Below are positions 7,831 through 15,451 of a stretch of 15,451 bases of DNA, in pieces. Under the pieces are notes generated by a model, which searched no databases, was not told where the DNA came from, and was given only the letters and a program-made list of their open reading frames with translations. The stretch lies in assembly GCA_927798505.1 (NCBI GenBank), contig CAKMNE010000016.1, forward strand, positions 1 to 15,451. The letters run 5' to 3'. This DNA comes from an uncultured Bacteroidales bacterium (GTDB lineage Bacteria; Bacteroidota; Bacteroidia; Bacteroidales; UBA932). The translations under genes were made by a program, and so were the position numbers. Position 1 is the first letter of the stretch. Each line of letters opens with the position of its first letter.

Positions 7831-10787
7831 AACGACTGACTCTACTCGCAGCAGCCATCGCACTGCTTGCCTCCTGCACAGGCAGCCCCAAGACGGAGGA
7901 TGCCGGATGGAACAATAGTGTAATCTATGAGCTCAACACCCGCCAGTTCACCCCGGAAGGCACCTTCAAGGCAGCTGAGGATCAGCTTCCAAGACTGAAG
8001 GATCAGGGCGTGGATGTGGTGTGGATGATGCCTCTCTACCCTATTGGCGAGAAAGGACGCAAGGGAACCCTCGGTTCTTACTATGCAATCAAAGATTACT
8101 GCGCCACCAATCCGGAGTTCGGAACCCTCGAGGACTTCGACTCTTTCGTAGCCAAGGCTCACCAGCTGGGAATGAAGGTGATTCTCGACTGGGTGGCGAA
8201 CCATACTTCCCCTGACCACGCCTGGGTTACTGAAAAGCCGGCCGAGTGGTACTACAGGGACGAGAACGGCAACACCGTCATCGAATACGACTGGACGGAC
8301 ATTGCCAAGCTCAACTACGGCTGCGAGGGCGTGCGTGAGGCTATGCTGGAGGCAATGCGCTTCTGGGTGGCAAGGGGAGTGGACGGCTTCCGCTGCGACA
8401 TGGCCTCCCTCGTACCTGAGGACTTCTGGACCCCGACCATCGCGACTCTGCGCGAGGAGGCAGGAAAGCCTCTTTTCTTCCTCGCAGAGGCCGAGGAGGA
8501 CTGGATGCACAGGGCAGGCTTCGATGCTATGTACGCCTGGCGCTTCCATCATCTGATCAACGACATAACCCAGGGACACAAGGGCAAGGCCGAACTTCTC
8601 GAAGAAGTGCAGACCTTCGTGGATGCCCAGGGCCGCAAGAGGCTCTGCTTCACCTCCAACCATGACGAAAACAGCTGGGCAGGCACCGAATTCGAGAGAA
8701 TGGGCGAGGCCTGGCAGGCTATGAGCATACTCTGCTGGACCCTTCCGAACAGCCTTCCGCTCATCTACACGGGCCAGGAAGCAGGTCTGAGCTGGCGCTT
8801 CAAGTTCTTCGAAAAGGATGAGGCTCCGCACTGGGGCAATGGCGAATATGCCGAGTTCTACCGCTACCTCAGCGCTCAGCGCCATAGCCACCCTGCACTC
8901 GACGCGGATGCCGGGTTCGAGCTGCTGGAAAGCGGAGATGACGAGATCCGTTTCATTCGCCGCAAGGCAGGGGACGAGGTGCTGGTGAGCGTTCAGCTCA
9001 AGGCTCCTTGGAACTGGAGCATAAGCTCCGAAGCCGACCGCATCGAAAGGGTAGAACCTATGTGTTGGTGGACCGGGATGAAGACTCCTCTCCAGCTTCT
9101 GGTGCAGGGCGAGGGCATTGGCGAATGGAACGCCTGCTTCAAGGACGCGAAGGGCGTGCGCGTGACCGGCACCCACAAGGCAGACAGTCCGAACTACCTC
9201 TTCGTGGACGTGGAAATCGCTGCTGGTGTGCAGCCGGGCACCTACCGCCTGCATTTCAGCAAGGGCGAGAAGAGCTTCAGCATCCCTTACGAGCTGCTCG
9301 AAAGACGCGAGGGCTCCGCAGAGCGCAAGAGTTTCAGCTCCGCAGATTTGATGTACCTGATTATGCCGGACCGCTTCGTCAACGGCAATCCGTACAACGA
9401 CAATAGCGCCGTCACCACCGAAAAGGCAGACCCTAAGGCCTTCTTCGGTCGCCACGGAGGCGACATCGCGGGCATCTCAAGCCAGCTGGACTATCTCGAG
9501 GACCTCGGCGTTACCGCCATATGGAACACCCCTCTTCTGGAGGACAATGTGGACAAGGAAAGCTACCACGGCTACGCCTGCACAGACTACTACCACATCG
9601 ACAGCCGCTTCGGAAGCAATGAGGAGTACCGCGAGCTCGTGCGGGATGCGCACGAACACGGCATAAAGATGATTATGGACATTGTCACCAACCACTGCGG
9701 CAACCGCCACTGGTGGATGGAGGACCTGCCTTTCAAGGACTGGATTCACGTGTGGCCGGAGTACACCCACTCCAACTGCTGCTTCTCGGCACAGAACGAC
9801 CCTTACGTGGCCGAGATCGACCGCTACAACATGGAAAGCGGCTGGTTTGACACCTCAATGCCGGACATGAACCTGGACAACCCTTACCTGCTGCAGTATT
9901 TCAAGCAGTGGGCAGTGTGGTGGATCGAGTGGGCCGATTTGGACGGATTCCGCGTGGATACCTACCCTTACAACGAGAAATACCCTATGTCCGAGTGGTG
10001 CGCCTCCATTCTTGAGGAGTACCCTGACTTCAACATCGTGGGAGAAGTATGGTCCAACAATGTGCCTCAGGTAGCCTATTGGCAGGCAGGCAATCCTAAC
10101 AGGGACGGATTCAACTCCAATCTCCCTGCAATCATGGACTTCCCTCTTCAGACCGCTTTCTGCCAGGCGCTGTCCTACCACGGCAAGGTCAATTGGGACG
10201 AGGGCCTTGTGAAGGTTTACGACTGCGTTGCCAACGACCAGTACTACCACGATAAGGATAATATGCTTATCTTTACGGGCAATCACGACCAGGAGAGAAT
10301 CGCGGACTGCCTCGGAAAGGATGCAGGCAGCGTGAAGAATGCCTTTGCTCTGCTCGCTACCCTCAGGGGAATCCCTCAGGTACTCTACGCAGACGAAGTG
10401 TTTGCAGTCTCCAAGGACCGCAGCCAGGGACACGGCGGACTTCGCGTGGACTTCCCTCTCGAGTGGGAGAAGGACCCTCAGGCCAAGGATATGCATGACT
10501 ACTTCAAGGCCCTGTTCAACTGGAGAAAGGGCTGCGAGGCTGTCCACAACGGGGAGCTGAAGCATTTCCTGCGTCGTGACAACACTTACGCAATGTTCCG
10601 CATCGCCGAAAAGGAGAAGGTTTTCGTGTTCGTGAACAACAACGAAGCCGAGGTTCAGGTTCCTTGGGCCGACTATTCCGAGATTGGAACCGACGCACAG
10701 TGGTTCGACGTGATTACAGGACAGGCCGTTGATCCGGCCCACCTGAGCGTCGCAGCAAAGAGCAACATTATACTTCAGACAAGATAA
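7827..10787 (+). CDS. Tandem GH13 fusion lipoprotein: alpha-amylase plus cyclomaltodextrinase/neopullulanase-type enzyme
   Basis: The start at ATG 7827 gives 986 residues and the lipobox L-A-S-C (Cys17). The N-terminal half (about 25-395) is a compact GH13 enzyme with D-W-V-A-N-H (121-126), F-R-C-D (D191), L-A-E-A (E221) and S-N-H-D-E (D280). The C-terminal half begins with a cyclomaltodextrinase_N-type beta domain (I-E-R-V-E-P from 406, then W-W-x-G-M, later S-P-N-Y-L-F-V-D-V) and a second GH13 barrel with D-I-V-T-N-H (618-623), F-R-V-D (D711), G-E-V-W (E740) and G-N-H-D-Q-E (D821). Both active sites keep the Asp/Glu/Asp triad, so both are probably active. The second half matches neopullulanase/SusA-type enzymes, which cut maltodextrins and may accept alpha-1,6 branches; the first half's exact specificity is unknown. 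The lipid anchor implies an envelope location, facing periplasm or surface. malQ begins 1 bp after the stop. Confidence 0.92.
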   Translation: MKRLTLLAAAIALLASCTGSPKTEDAGWNNSVIYELNTRQFTPEGTFKAAEDQLPRLKDQGVDVVWMMPLYPIGEKGRKGTLGSYYAIKDYCATNPEFGTLEDFDSFVAKAHQLGMKVILDWVANHTSPDHAWVTEKPAEWYYRDENGNTVIEYDWTDIAKLNYGCEGVREAMLEAMRFWVARGVDGFRCDMASLVPEDFWTPTIATLREEAGKPLFFLAEAEEDWMHRAGFDAMYAWRFHHLINDITQGHKGKAELLEEVQTFVDAQGRKRLCFTSNHDENSWAGTEFERMGEAWQAMSILCWTLPNSLPLIYTGQEAGLSWRFKFFEKDEAPHWGNGEYAEFYRYLSAQRHSHPALDADAGFELLESGDDEIRFIRRKAGDEVLVSVQLKAPWNWSISSEADRIERVEPMCWWTGMKTPLQLLVQGEGIGEWNACFKDAKGVRVTGTHKADSPNYLFVDVEIAAGVQPGTYRLHFSKGEKSFSIPYELLERREGSAERKSFSSADLMYLIMPDRFVNGNPYNDNSAVTTEKADPKAFFGRHGGDIAGISSQLDYLEDLGVTAIWNTPLLEDNVDKESYHGYACTDYYHIDSRFGSNEEYRELVRDAHEHGIKMIMDIVTNHCGNRHWWMEDLPFKDWIHVWPEYTHSNCCFSAQNDPYVAEIDRYNMESGWFDTSMPDMNLDNPYLLQYFKQWAVWWIEWADLDGFRVDTYPYNEKYPMSEWCASILEEYPDFNIVGEVWSNNVPQVAYWQAGNPNRDGFNSNLPAIMDFPLQTAFCQALSYHGKVNWDEGLVKVYDCVANDQYYHDKDNMLIFTGNHDQERIADCLGKDAGSVKNAFALLATLRGIPQVLYADEVFAVSKDRSQGHGGLRVDFPLEWEKDPQAKDMHDYFKALFNWRKGCEAVHNGELKHFLRRDNTYAMFRIAEKEKVFVFVNNNEAEVQVPWADYSEIGTDAQWFDVITGQAVDPAHLSVAAKSNIILQTR

Positions 10788-10788
10788 A

Positions 10789-12687
10789 ATGAAAGTTACA
10801 TTTGAAATAGAGTACAGGACCAAGTGGGGCGAGAGCCTTGCCCTCGTGCTCGCCGACAAGAAATATCCTATGAGCTGGACCGACGGCTCGGTCTGGACGC
10901 TTACCCTCGACAAGGTCAGCGTCGCAGCTCTCAAGGATTATGGCTATGTTTTGATGAAGGACGGTCTGATTGACCGCATCGAATGGACCAACCACAGCAC
11001 CAAGCCTGCCGCAGGCACCAGGGAGCTGGTCATCCGAGACAGTTGGAACGACTGCCCTATCCCGGGATGTCCTTTCCCTCGCTCACACCAGGCGGCGAAG
11101 TTTGACCGCGCAGGATTCCGCGGTGCGGGCACCGCAGTGCCGGTGTTCTCGCTTCGCAGCGAAGAGGACTTCGGTATTGGAGAGTTCCATGACCTCAAAT
11201 ACCTGGTTGACTGGGCGGTAAAGACCGGACAGTGCATAATCCAGATTCTCCCAATCAATGACACCACCCGCAAGGGCGAGTGGAAGGACAGCTATCCTTA
11301 CAGCCCTGTGAGCAGCTTTGCCCTGCATCCGATTTTCATCCACCTCCAGGACCTCGGAATCAAGGAGACTGCCGCCTTCAAGAAGGAGCAGCAGGCCCTC
11401 AACGCGCTGCCGGAAATCGACTATCCGCGCGTGTACAAGTCCAAGATGGCCCTTGTGCGCAAGGCTTTTGAGGCCCGCGGACAGAAGGACCTCGAGAGCG
11501 CTTCCTACAGGAAGTTCGTCAAGGAGAACGCCTACTGGCTGGACGAGTACGCAGAGTTCTGCGCAAAGAGGGATGGCAACGAGCCGGAGTACCACAAATG
11601 GATTCAGTTCCATCTGGACAAGCAACTCAGCGCCCAGGTCAAGTACGCCCGTTCCAAGGGCATTTCCCTCAAGGGAGACCTGCCTATCGGAGTGAGCCAG
11701 GACAGCGCTGACGCCTACTACCATCCGGAGCTGTTCAATCTTGATTCAAGCGCCGGCGCTCCGCCTGATTATTTCTCCACCGACGGCCAGAACTGGGGCT
11801 TCCCTACCTACAACTGGGACGAGATGGCCAAGGACGACTACGCCTGGTGGAAGAGCCGCCTGCGCAAGATGAGCCAGTACTTCGACGCTTTCCGCATTGA
11901 CCATATACTCGGATTCTTCCGCATCTGGGAGATTCCTGTAGAGCACAAGAGCGGTCTTATGGGACACTTCAACCCGGCTCTTCCGTACAGCGCAGACGAG
12001 ATTTACTTCATGCGCCTGCCGCGCGAAGGCCTGTTCCACGAAGATCCGCGTCACCCTGGCTTCTACCAGCCTCTCATCAGCCCTGACACCTCACGTCTGG
12101 AGTGGTGGCAGAAGGACAGGTTCAACGCCCTGTACAACGATTTCTTCTACCACAGGCACGACGAGTTCTGGCGCCGCAACGCTGAGCGCAAGCTCCCTGA
12201 GCTGCTGAGCGCAAGCGGAATGCTGGCCTGCGGCGAGGACCTGGGCATGGTGCCGGACTGCGTTCCGGGAGTGATGGATCATTGGAAGATCCTCTCTCTG
12301 GAGATGACTCAGATGGACAAGGGACACGCCTGGCCTGCGCTGAGCGTATGCGCCACCTCAAGCCACGACATGTCCACCCTGCGCATGCAGAATGCCGAGG
12401 CGGGCAAGGGAGATATGGCTCCTTGGGAAGTGAAGCGCGTTCTTTGGGACCATCTCAGCTCTCAGTGCATGCTCGCCATCTTCCCTCTCCAGGATTGGGT
12501 GGCCATCGACGAGAAGCTCCGCAGGCCTGACTTCATGGAAGAAAGAGTCAACCAGCCTGCCGACCCTAACCATCACTGGCGCTACCGCTTCCACCTTCCG
12601 CTGTCAGAGCTGACAAGCGAGAAGGCCTCCGAACTGAACGTGCAGATCGAAGGCCTCCTGAAAGATAGCGGACGCTACGAAGCTTAA
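10789..12687 (+). CDS. malQ: 4-alpha-glucanotransferase (amylomaltase, GH77) with one N-terminal CBM20
   Basis: This 632-residue protein has no signal peptide and should be cytoplasmic. Residues 1 to about 100 form a CBM20-like starch-binding domain ([10 protein letters not shown] at the start). GH77 follows from about 107 with [17 protein letters not shown] and Q-I-L-P-I-N-D-T, then D-S-Y-P-Y-S. The catalytic residues are present: nucleophile D371 in A-F-R-I-D-H, acid/base E483 in C-G-E-D-L-G, and D527 in S-S-H-D-M-S-T-L-R. MalQ transfers alpha-1,4-glucan segments between maltooligosaccharides and releases glucose. The layout resembles the DPE2-like type (CBM20 plus GH77), but those usually carry two CBM20 domains and are longer; here only one is seen, and upstream bases code for the preceding gene, so no lost N-terminus is evident. 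It lies 1 bp after the fused GH13 gene. Its TAA overlaps the stop of convergent floA. Confidence 0.95.
   Translation: MKVTFEIEYRTKWGESLALVLADKKYPMSWTDGSVWTLTLDKVSVAALKDYGYVLMKDGLIDRIEWTNHSTKPAAGTRELVIRDSWNDCPIPGCPFPRSHQAAKFDRAGFRGAGTAVPVFSLRSEEDFGIGEFHDLKYLVDWAVKTGQCIIQILPINDTTRKGEWKDSYPYSPVSSFALHPIFIHLQDLGIKETAAFKKEQQALNALPEIDYPRVYKSKMALVRKAFEARGQKDLESASYRKFVKENAYWLDEYAEFCAKRDGNEPEYHKWIQFHLDKQLSAQVKYARSKGISLKGDLPIGVSQDSADAYYHPELFNLDSSAGAPPDYFSTDGQNWGFPTYNWDEMAKDDYAWWKSRLRKMSQYFDAFRIDHILGFFRIWEIPVEHKSGLMGHFNPALPYSADEIYFMRLPREGLFHEDPRHPGFYQPLISPDTSRLEWWQKDRFNALYNDFFYHRHDEFWRRNAERKLPELLSASGMLACGEDLGMVPDCVPGVMDHWKILSLEMTQMDKGHAWPALSVCATSSHDMSTLRMQNAEAGKGDMAPWEVKRVLWDHLSSQCMLAIFPLQDWVAIDEKLRRPDFMEERVNQPADPNHHWRYRFHLPLSELTSEKASELNVQIEGLLKDSGRYEA
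12684..12687. other. TTAA shared by the convergent malQ and floA stop codons
   Basis: malQ ends with TAA at 12685-12687 on the + strand; floA ends with TAA read from 12686 down to 12684 on the - strand. The palindromic TTAA therefore carries both stops, leaving no intergenic space. Any terminator must lie inside the opposite gene. Confidence 0.95.
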
Positions 12688-13637
12688 TCCTTACCGAGTG
12701 TTTCGCGCATCTGGGTGTCAGCCTGGATGTTCTTCATACGGTAGTAATCCATAATTCCCAGGTTGCCGTTCCTGAAGGCTTCGGCCATTGCGAGCGGAAT
12801 CTGGGATTCTGCTTCAATAACCTGGGCGCGGGCTTCCTGCGCCTTTGCTTTCATCTCCTGCTCGAGAGCAACTGCCATTGCACGGCGCTCCTCGGCGCGG
12901 GCCTGGGCTATGTTCTTGTCAGCCTCGGCCTGGTCCATCTGAAGCACGGCGCCGATGTTCTTGCCCACATCAATGTCGGCAATGTCGATGGAGAGGATTT
13001 CGAATGCGGTACCGGCGTCAAGACCCTTGCCGAGCACCACCTTGGAGATGCTGTCCGGGTTCTCAAGCACTTCCTTGTGGGATGAGGCGGAACCGATGGA
13101 TGAGACTATTCCTTCGCCTACGCGTGCGAGCACAGTCTCCTCTCCTGCACCTCCGACGAGCTGCTTGATGTTGGCGCGCACGGTGACGCGGGCCTTGGCA
13201 ATCAGCTGGATACCGTCCTTTGCGACTGCTGTCACAGGAGGTGTGTTGATGACCTTAGGGTTTACGGACATCTGCACAGCCTCGAACACGTCACGGCCTG
13301 CAAGGTCGATGGCTGCCGCCATCTGGAAATCCAGAGGGATGTTGGCTTTATTTGCGGAAATCAGAGCCATCACCACCTTACTTACATTTCCCTTTGCAAG
13401 ATAATGTGCTTCCAGGTCGTTGGCCTTAAGCTTGAGTCCTGCTTTGGTACCTGTAATCAAAGCCATCACGATGGTGTTCGGATTGACCCTTCTCCAGCGC
13501 ATGAGCACGAGATGAATCAGGGAGACTCTTACTCCGGAAAGAATAGCCTGGAACCAGATTGCTACCGGGAAGAACCAAAGGAGGATGATGAGGGCAACGA
13601 TGACTATTGCCGCCCAAACGATTAATTGTGTCGTCAT
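12684..13637 (-). CDS. floA: Flotillin-like protein FloA (SPFH domain)
   Basis: This 317-residue protein has a hydrophobic N-terminus (about 4-33) that anchors or inserts in the inner membrane, an SPFH/band-7-like domain, and an Ala/Glu/Gln/Arg-rich coiled coil (about 236-290). It matches FloA (YqfA) closely: [16 protein letters not shown] (52-67), [12 protein letters not shown] (110-121), [17 protein letters not shown] (161-177), [19 protein letters not shown] (207-225), and the end [11 protein letters not shown]. In Bacillus, FloA forms membrane foci linked to lipid domains, fluidity and membrane-protein assembly. Length is near the usual 330. The start ATG (13635-13637) is 3 bases after the nfeD-like gene, the common partner of floA, so the two are cotranscribed. 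Confidence 0.96.
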   Translation of the reverse strand: MTTQLIVWAAIVIVALIILLWFFPVAIWFQAILSGVRVSLIHLVLMRWRRVNPNTIVMALITGTKAGLKLKANDLEAHYLAKGNVSKVVMALISANKANIPLDFQMAAAIDLAGRDVFEAVQMSVNPKVINTPPVTAVAKDGIQLIAKARVTVRANIKQLVGGAGEETVLARVGEGIVSSIGSASSHKEVLENPDSISKVVLGKGLDAGTAFEILSIDIADIDVGKNIGAVLQMDQAEADKNIAQARAEERRAMAVALEQEMKAKAQEARAQVIEAESQIPLAMAEAFRNGNLGIMDYYRMKNIQADTQMRETLGKD

Positions 13638-13640
13638 TGT

Positions 13641-14114
13641 TTAGTCTTTTATAGGTTTAACTATTACTCTGTTGTCTTCTATTGCAGAGATTACGACGCG
13701 GGTGCCCGGGTCAAGCATTGTGTTGTCCTCGGATTTGGCCTCGCAGCTCAGCTTTTCGAAACGCACCGTTCCCATAGGAGCAAGGCGGGTGAGAGTCTTG
13801 CCCTCGTCCCCCACGCTGAGGGATTCGGCCTCAAGATTGGTCTTTGCGTCTATTTCCGCTTTGAGTTCGAGCCTTTTGTAGGACTTGCCGCGAAGCATCC
13901 AGACAAGCAGGACCACCACTATTACGGTCACTACCGCCGTTGTAATGGTGCCGGCCGTAGTGCCCTGGACCATGAAGGCATACACACAGCTGCCGATGAA
14001 GGAGGCAAGGCCTATGATCCCGGCGATGCCTATGCCCGGGGTGAGAAGGAATTCTATCAGAATGAACAGAATACCCACCATCACGAGTGAGATGATAACA
14101 AGAATCGGGTTCAT
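13641..14114 (-). CDS. nfeD: Short NfeD-family membrane protein with C-terminal OB-fold
   Basis: This 157-residue protein has three predicted membrane segments (about 3-24, 28-49 and 53-74) and a soluble C-terminal part (about 97-157) with the NfeD OB-fold pattern: V-G-D-E-G-K-T-L-T-R-L-A-P-M-G-T-V-R-F near 101-119 and P-G-T-R-V-V-I-S-A-I-E-D-N-R-V-I-V near 136-152. It lacks the ClpP-like serine protease domain of long NfeD proteins, so it belongs to the short form. These proteins are encoded next to SPFH/flotillin-like genes and are thought to assist their membrane assembly. Here the stop is 3 bases before floA and the ATG is 13 bases after the upstream gene's stop. The family call rests on topology, OB-fold motifs and the floA neighbour. 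Confidence 0.92.
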   Translation of the reverse strand: MNPILVIISLVMVGILFILIEFLLTPGIGIAGIIGLASFIGSCVYAFMVQGTTAGTITTAVVTVIVVVLLVWMLRGKSYKRLELKAEIDAKTNLEAESLSVGDEGKTLTRLAPMGTVRFEKLSCEAKSEDNTMLDPGTRVVISAIEDNRVIVKPIKD

Positions 14115-14127
14115 ATATCAGTTTTGT

Positions 14128-15393
14128 TCAGTTTTCAATATAGTGGATTTTCAGCGGAGCGCCCATACTCTTGCGCGTAAACAGGTAGGCGCCTTCCACG
14201 CCAGCAACTTCCTGGTCCTTCTCTTCATTCAGAAGGTTGCGCACCTGACCGGCCTCGAGAATCTTAATCTCCAGCTTCTTCTTCTCTTCAATCGTCTGCT
14301 CAAGACGCTCGGCTATTTCAAGCTGAAGGTCTCCGTCTGTGGATTCCAACTGTGAGCTCAGCTCCGCTTCCAGGCCCACAAGTTCTTTGTAGCGGGCATT
14401 TAGCTGCGCCGACTGCTTGCGGGAGTCCTGCTCGGCATTTTCCAAGGTCTTTACTATCGCCTTCGGAGCAAGCTGTTCAAGAGTTGCAAGCTGCACCGGA
14501 CTCGGATTGCTGACAGTCTCAAGCACCACACTATGCTCCACCACATAGACCTGAACGCTGTCCGAGCCTTCGGCCATGGCGCGGTTCGAGGCGAAAATGT
14601 CATATTTGCCATCCTCACTTTCCACAAAGAGGAAGTCGTCTCCGGCGGAAGAGTAAGGGAAGCCCAGATTGCGCGGTTCACCCCATTCGCCGAGCATTTC
14701 GTTCCAATCGCAGCAGAAGAGGTCATAGCCGCCGAATCCTTCAAGGGTGTTGGATGAAAAATACATCCTGTCGCCGAAGGTCATAGGGTAAACCATGGAA
14801 ATGGAGGCATCGCGGCTCAGATACACTTCATCCTCGCTTCCGGGATAGTACATAGGAGGGGCCCCCTCCACTTCGTGCCAGCTTTTGTCCGGAAGAGGAT
14901 AGTAAAGGAAGAAATCATCTATGCTGAAGGTCTCGCGGGCCACTACGGACAGGCGCGGCACCTTTTCCGTGTTGCGCATGGCATACCTGCAATGGCGCAT
15001 TGCGTCGGTAAGCTGGGATTTCGTCTCTCCATCCGAGGTGAGGGAAGCGGCTTCATCGAAGCACTCGAGAGCATCTTTGTAACGATATGCTTTCTGATAG
15101 TCGCCGGCCGCGAGGATGAGGCTGTCCATACGCGCGAAGACCCGCTCTACACTGTCTTCCCGGGCAAGACGAAGGCTGTCAGCCCTGATGCTGTCATTGA
15201 TGCCATCATTGATACTGTCAATGACGATTCCGTTGAGCAGGCTATCCTTCACAGGGACCTTGGCCCTGATGACAAGGCTGGTGTCGTTGACAAGCTTGAG
15301 CCACAGGGAGTCCAGGTTCTGAGCTCCGGCACGCGGGGACGCCATCGCCAGAAGGGCGAAGAGAAGAATCCGTATTTTGTTGCGTTTTCCCAT
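14128..15393 (-). CDS. Secreted PD40 (WD40-like beta-propeller) protein with C-terminal coiled coil, function unknown
   Basis: The start is set at ATG 15393-15391 (421 residues), giving a signal peptide with basic start M-G-K-R-N-K, a hydrophobic core, and a likely signal peptidase I site after A-G-A (residue 24). An in-frame TTG at 15414 lies inside a promoter-like motif and is not preferred. Next come an Asp-Ser repetitive stretch (about 57-92), a short helical part resembling one or two TPR repeats (A-Y-R-Y-K-D-A-L-E-C-F-D-E-A, near 102-115), and PD40-like repeats: M-Y-F-S-S-N (210-215) with G-G-Y-D-L-F, W-G-E-P-R-N-L-G (237-244) and D-I-F-A-S-N-R (265-271). Residues about 318-395 form a charged coiled coil. 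Such proteins are often exported OmpA/Pal-associated envelope proteins in Bacteroidota, but no OmpA domain is present. It leads the nfeD-floA operon, 13 bases upstream of nfeD. Substrate and partner are unknown. Confidence 0.8.
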   Translation of the reverse strand: MGKRNKIRILLFALLAMASPRAGAQNLDSLWLKLVNDTSLVIRAKVPVKDSLLNGIVIDSINDGINDSIRADSLRLAREDSVERVFARMDSLILAAGDYQKAYRYKDALECFDEAASLTSDGETKSQLTDAMRHCRYAMRNTEKVPRLSVVARETFSIDDFFLYYPLPDKSWHEVEGAPPMYYPGSEDEVYLSRDASISMVYPMTFGDRMYFSSNTLEGFGGYDLFCCDWNEMLGEWGEPRNLGFPYSSAGDDFLFVESEDGKYDIFASNRAMAEGSDSVQVYVVEHSVVLETVSNPSPVQLATLEQLAPKAIVKTLENAEQDSRKQSAQLNARYKELVGLEAELSSQLESTDGDLQLEIAERLEQTIEEKKKLEIKILEAGQVRNLLNEEKDQEVAGVEGAYLFTRKSMGAPLKIHYIEN

Positions 15394-15411
15394 TGAAGTC
15401 AAGCTATTTTG

Positions 15412-15419
15412 CAAATTTA
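15412..15419 (-). promoter_or_regulatory. Bacteroidota -7 promoter element (TAAATTTG) upstream of the PD40-nfeD-floA operon
   Basis: On the - strand the 8-mer TAAATTTG fits the Bacteroidota -7 consensus TAnnTTTG exactly. It ends 18 bases before the ATG at 15393, so a transcript would have a very short leader. No clear -33 TTTG/TTG partner is visible in the remaining 32 bases, so the call is moderate. Confidence 0.5.
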
Positions 15420-15451
15420 GTAAAATAGATGCATTAGTCCCTTTCTTTGTT

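Noticed and set aside
7842..9455. Long open frame of 537 codons on the - strand opposite the double GH13 gene
   Set aside because: It lies wholly inside a gene with two intact catalytic sets. The translation has no recognisable domain, and long antisense frames are common with this GC-rich codon bias.
10700..10790. Possible frameshift or lost 5' part of malQ explaining the missing second CBM20
   Set aside because: The preceding GH13 gene is open and complete up to its stop 1 bp before malQ, and no CBM20-like sequence is seen in other frames there.
9855..10934. Open frame of 359 codons on the - strand across the GH13/malQ junction
   Set aside because: It spans the coding strand of two well-supported genes and its translation shows no family motif; a codon-bias shadow.
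11083..11724. Open frame of 213 codons on the - strand inside malQ
   Set aside because: It is fully covered by the GH77 gene and has no recognisable features.
15394..15414. TTG start 21 bases upstream for the PD40 protein
   Set aside because: The TTG is part of the promoter-like TAAATTTG motif, and ATG 15393 directly begins a good signal peptide.
1..15451. tRNA/rRNA genes, CRISPR arrays, insertion sequences, attachment sites
   Set aside because: Coding genes fill almost the whole window, with a largest gap of 94 bp, and no cloverleaf, regular repeat-spacer pattern, transposase or terminal inverted repeats were seen.

Overview
The window reads as chromosomal DNA of a Bacteroidota bacterium, most likely an uncultured gut- or rumen-type Bacteroidales. 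The main reasons are the SusC/SusD pair, four or five lipoproteins with Bacteroidota-style signal peptides, BACON and SusE/F-type starch-binding modules, start sites without Shine-Dalgarno sequences, and a TAnnTTTG-type promoter element. Genus cannot be set from the sequence alone. No RNA genes, insertion sequences or CRISPR arrays were seen, and the coding density is very high.

Bases 1-12687 (+ strand) are the downstream part of a starch/maltodextrin polysaccharide utilisation locus (PUL): the C-terminal end of a SusC-type TonB-dependent transporter, a SusD-type lipoprotein, a SusE/F-type multi-module starch-binding lipoprotein, a hairpin in a 94-bp gap, a GH13 alpha-amylase lipoprotein with several accessory modules, a CotH-family kinase-fold lipoprotein, a lipoprotein made of two complete GH13 enzymes fused in tandem, and a cytoplasmic GH77 4-alpha-glucanotransferase (MalQ) with one CBM20. 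From the amylase on, the genes are spaced by 2 bp, -4 bp (ATGA) and 1 bp, so they are very probably co-translated. The implied flow is: starch is held at the surface by SusD and the SusE-like protein and cut by the modular amylase; oligosaccharides enter through SusC; the fused GH13 protein trims them further, probably in the periplasm; imported maltooligosaccharides are disproportionated by MalQ. The regulator, the rest of susC and any GH97 (SusB) lie outside the window or are absent.

Bases 12684-15414 (- strand) are an unrelated, probable three-gene envelope operon: a secreted PD40/beta-propeller-like protein with a C-terminal coiled coil, a short NfeD-type membrane protein, and the flotillin-like SPFH protein FloA. 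It converges on malQ, and the two stop codons share the same TTAA.

The most unusual points are: (1) a SusE/F-type starch-binding module inserted in the amylase catalytic barrel after conserved region IV; (2) a lipoprotein containing two GH13 enzymes, each with a full set of catalytic residues; (3) a CotH kinase-family lipoprotein locked into a starch operon by near-zero spacing; (4) a GC-rich hairpin that may split the operon into a binding/transport part and an enzyme part.
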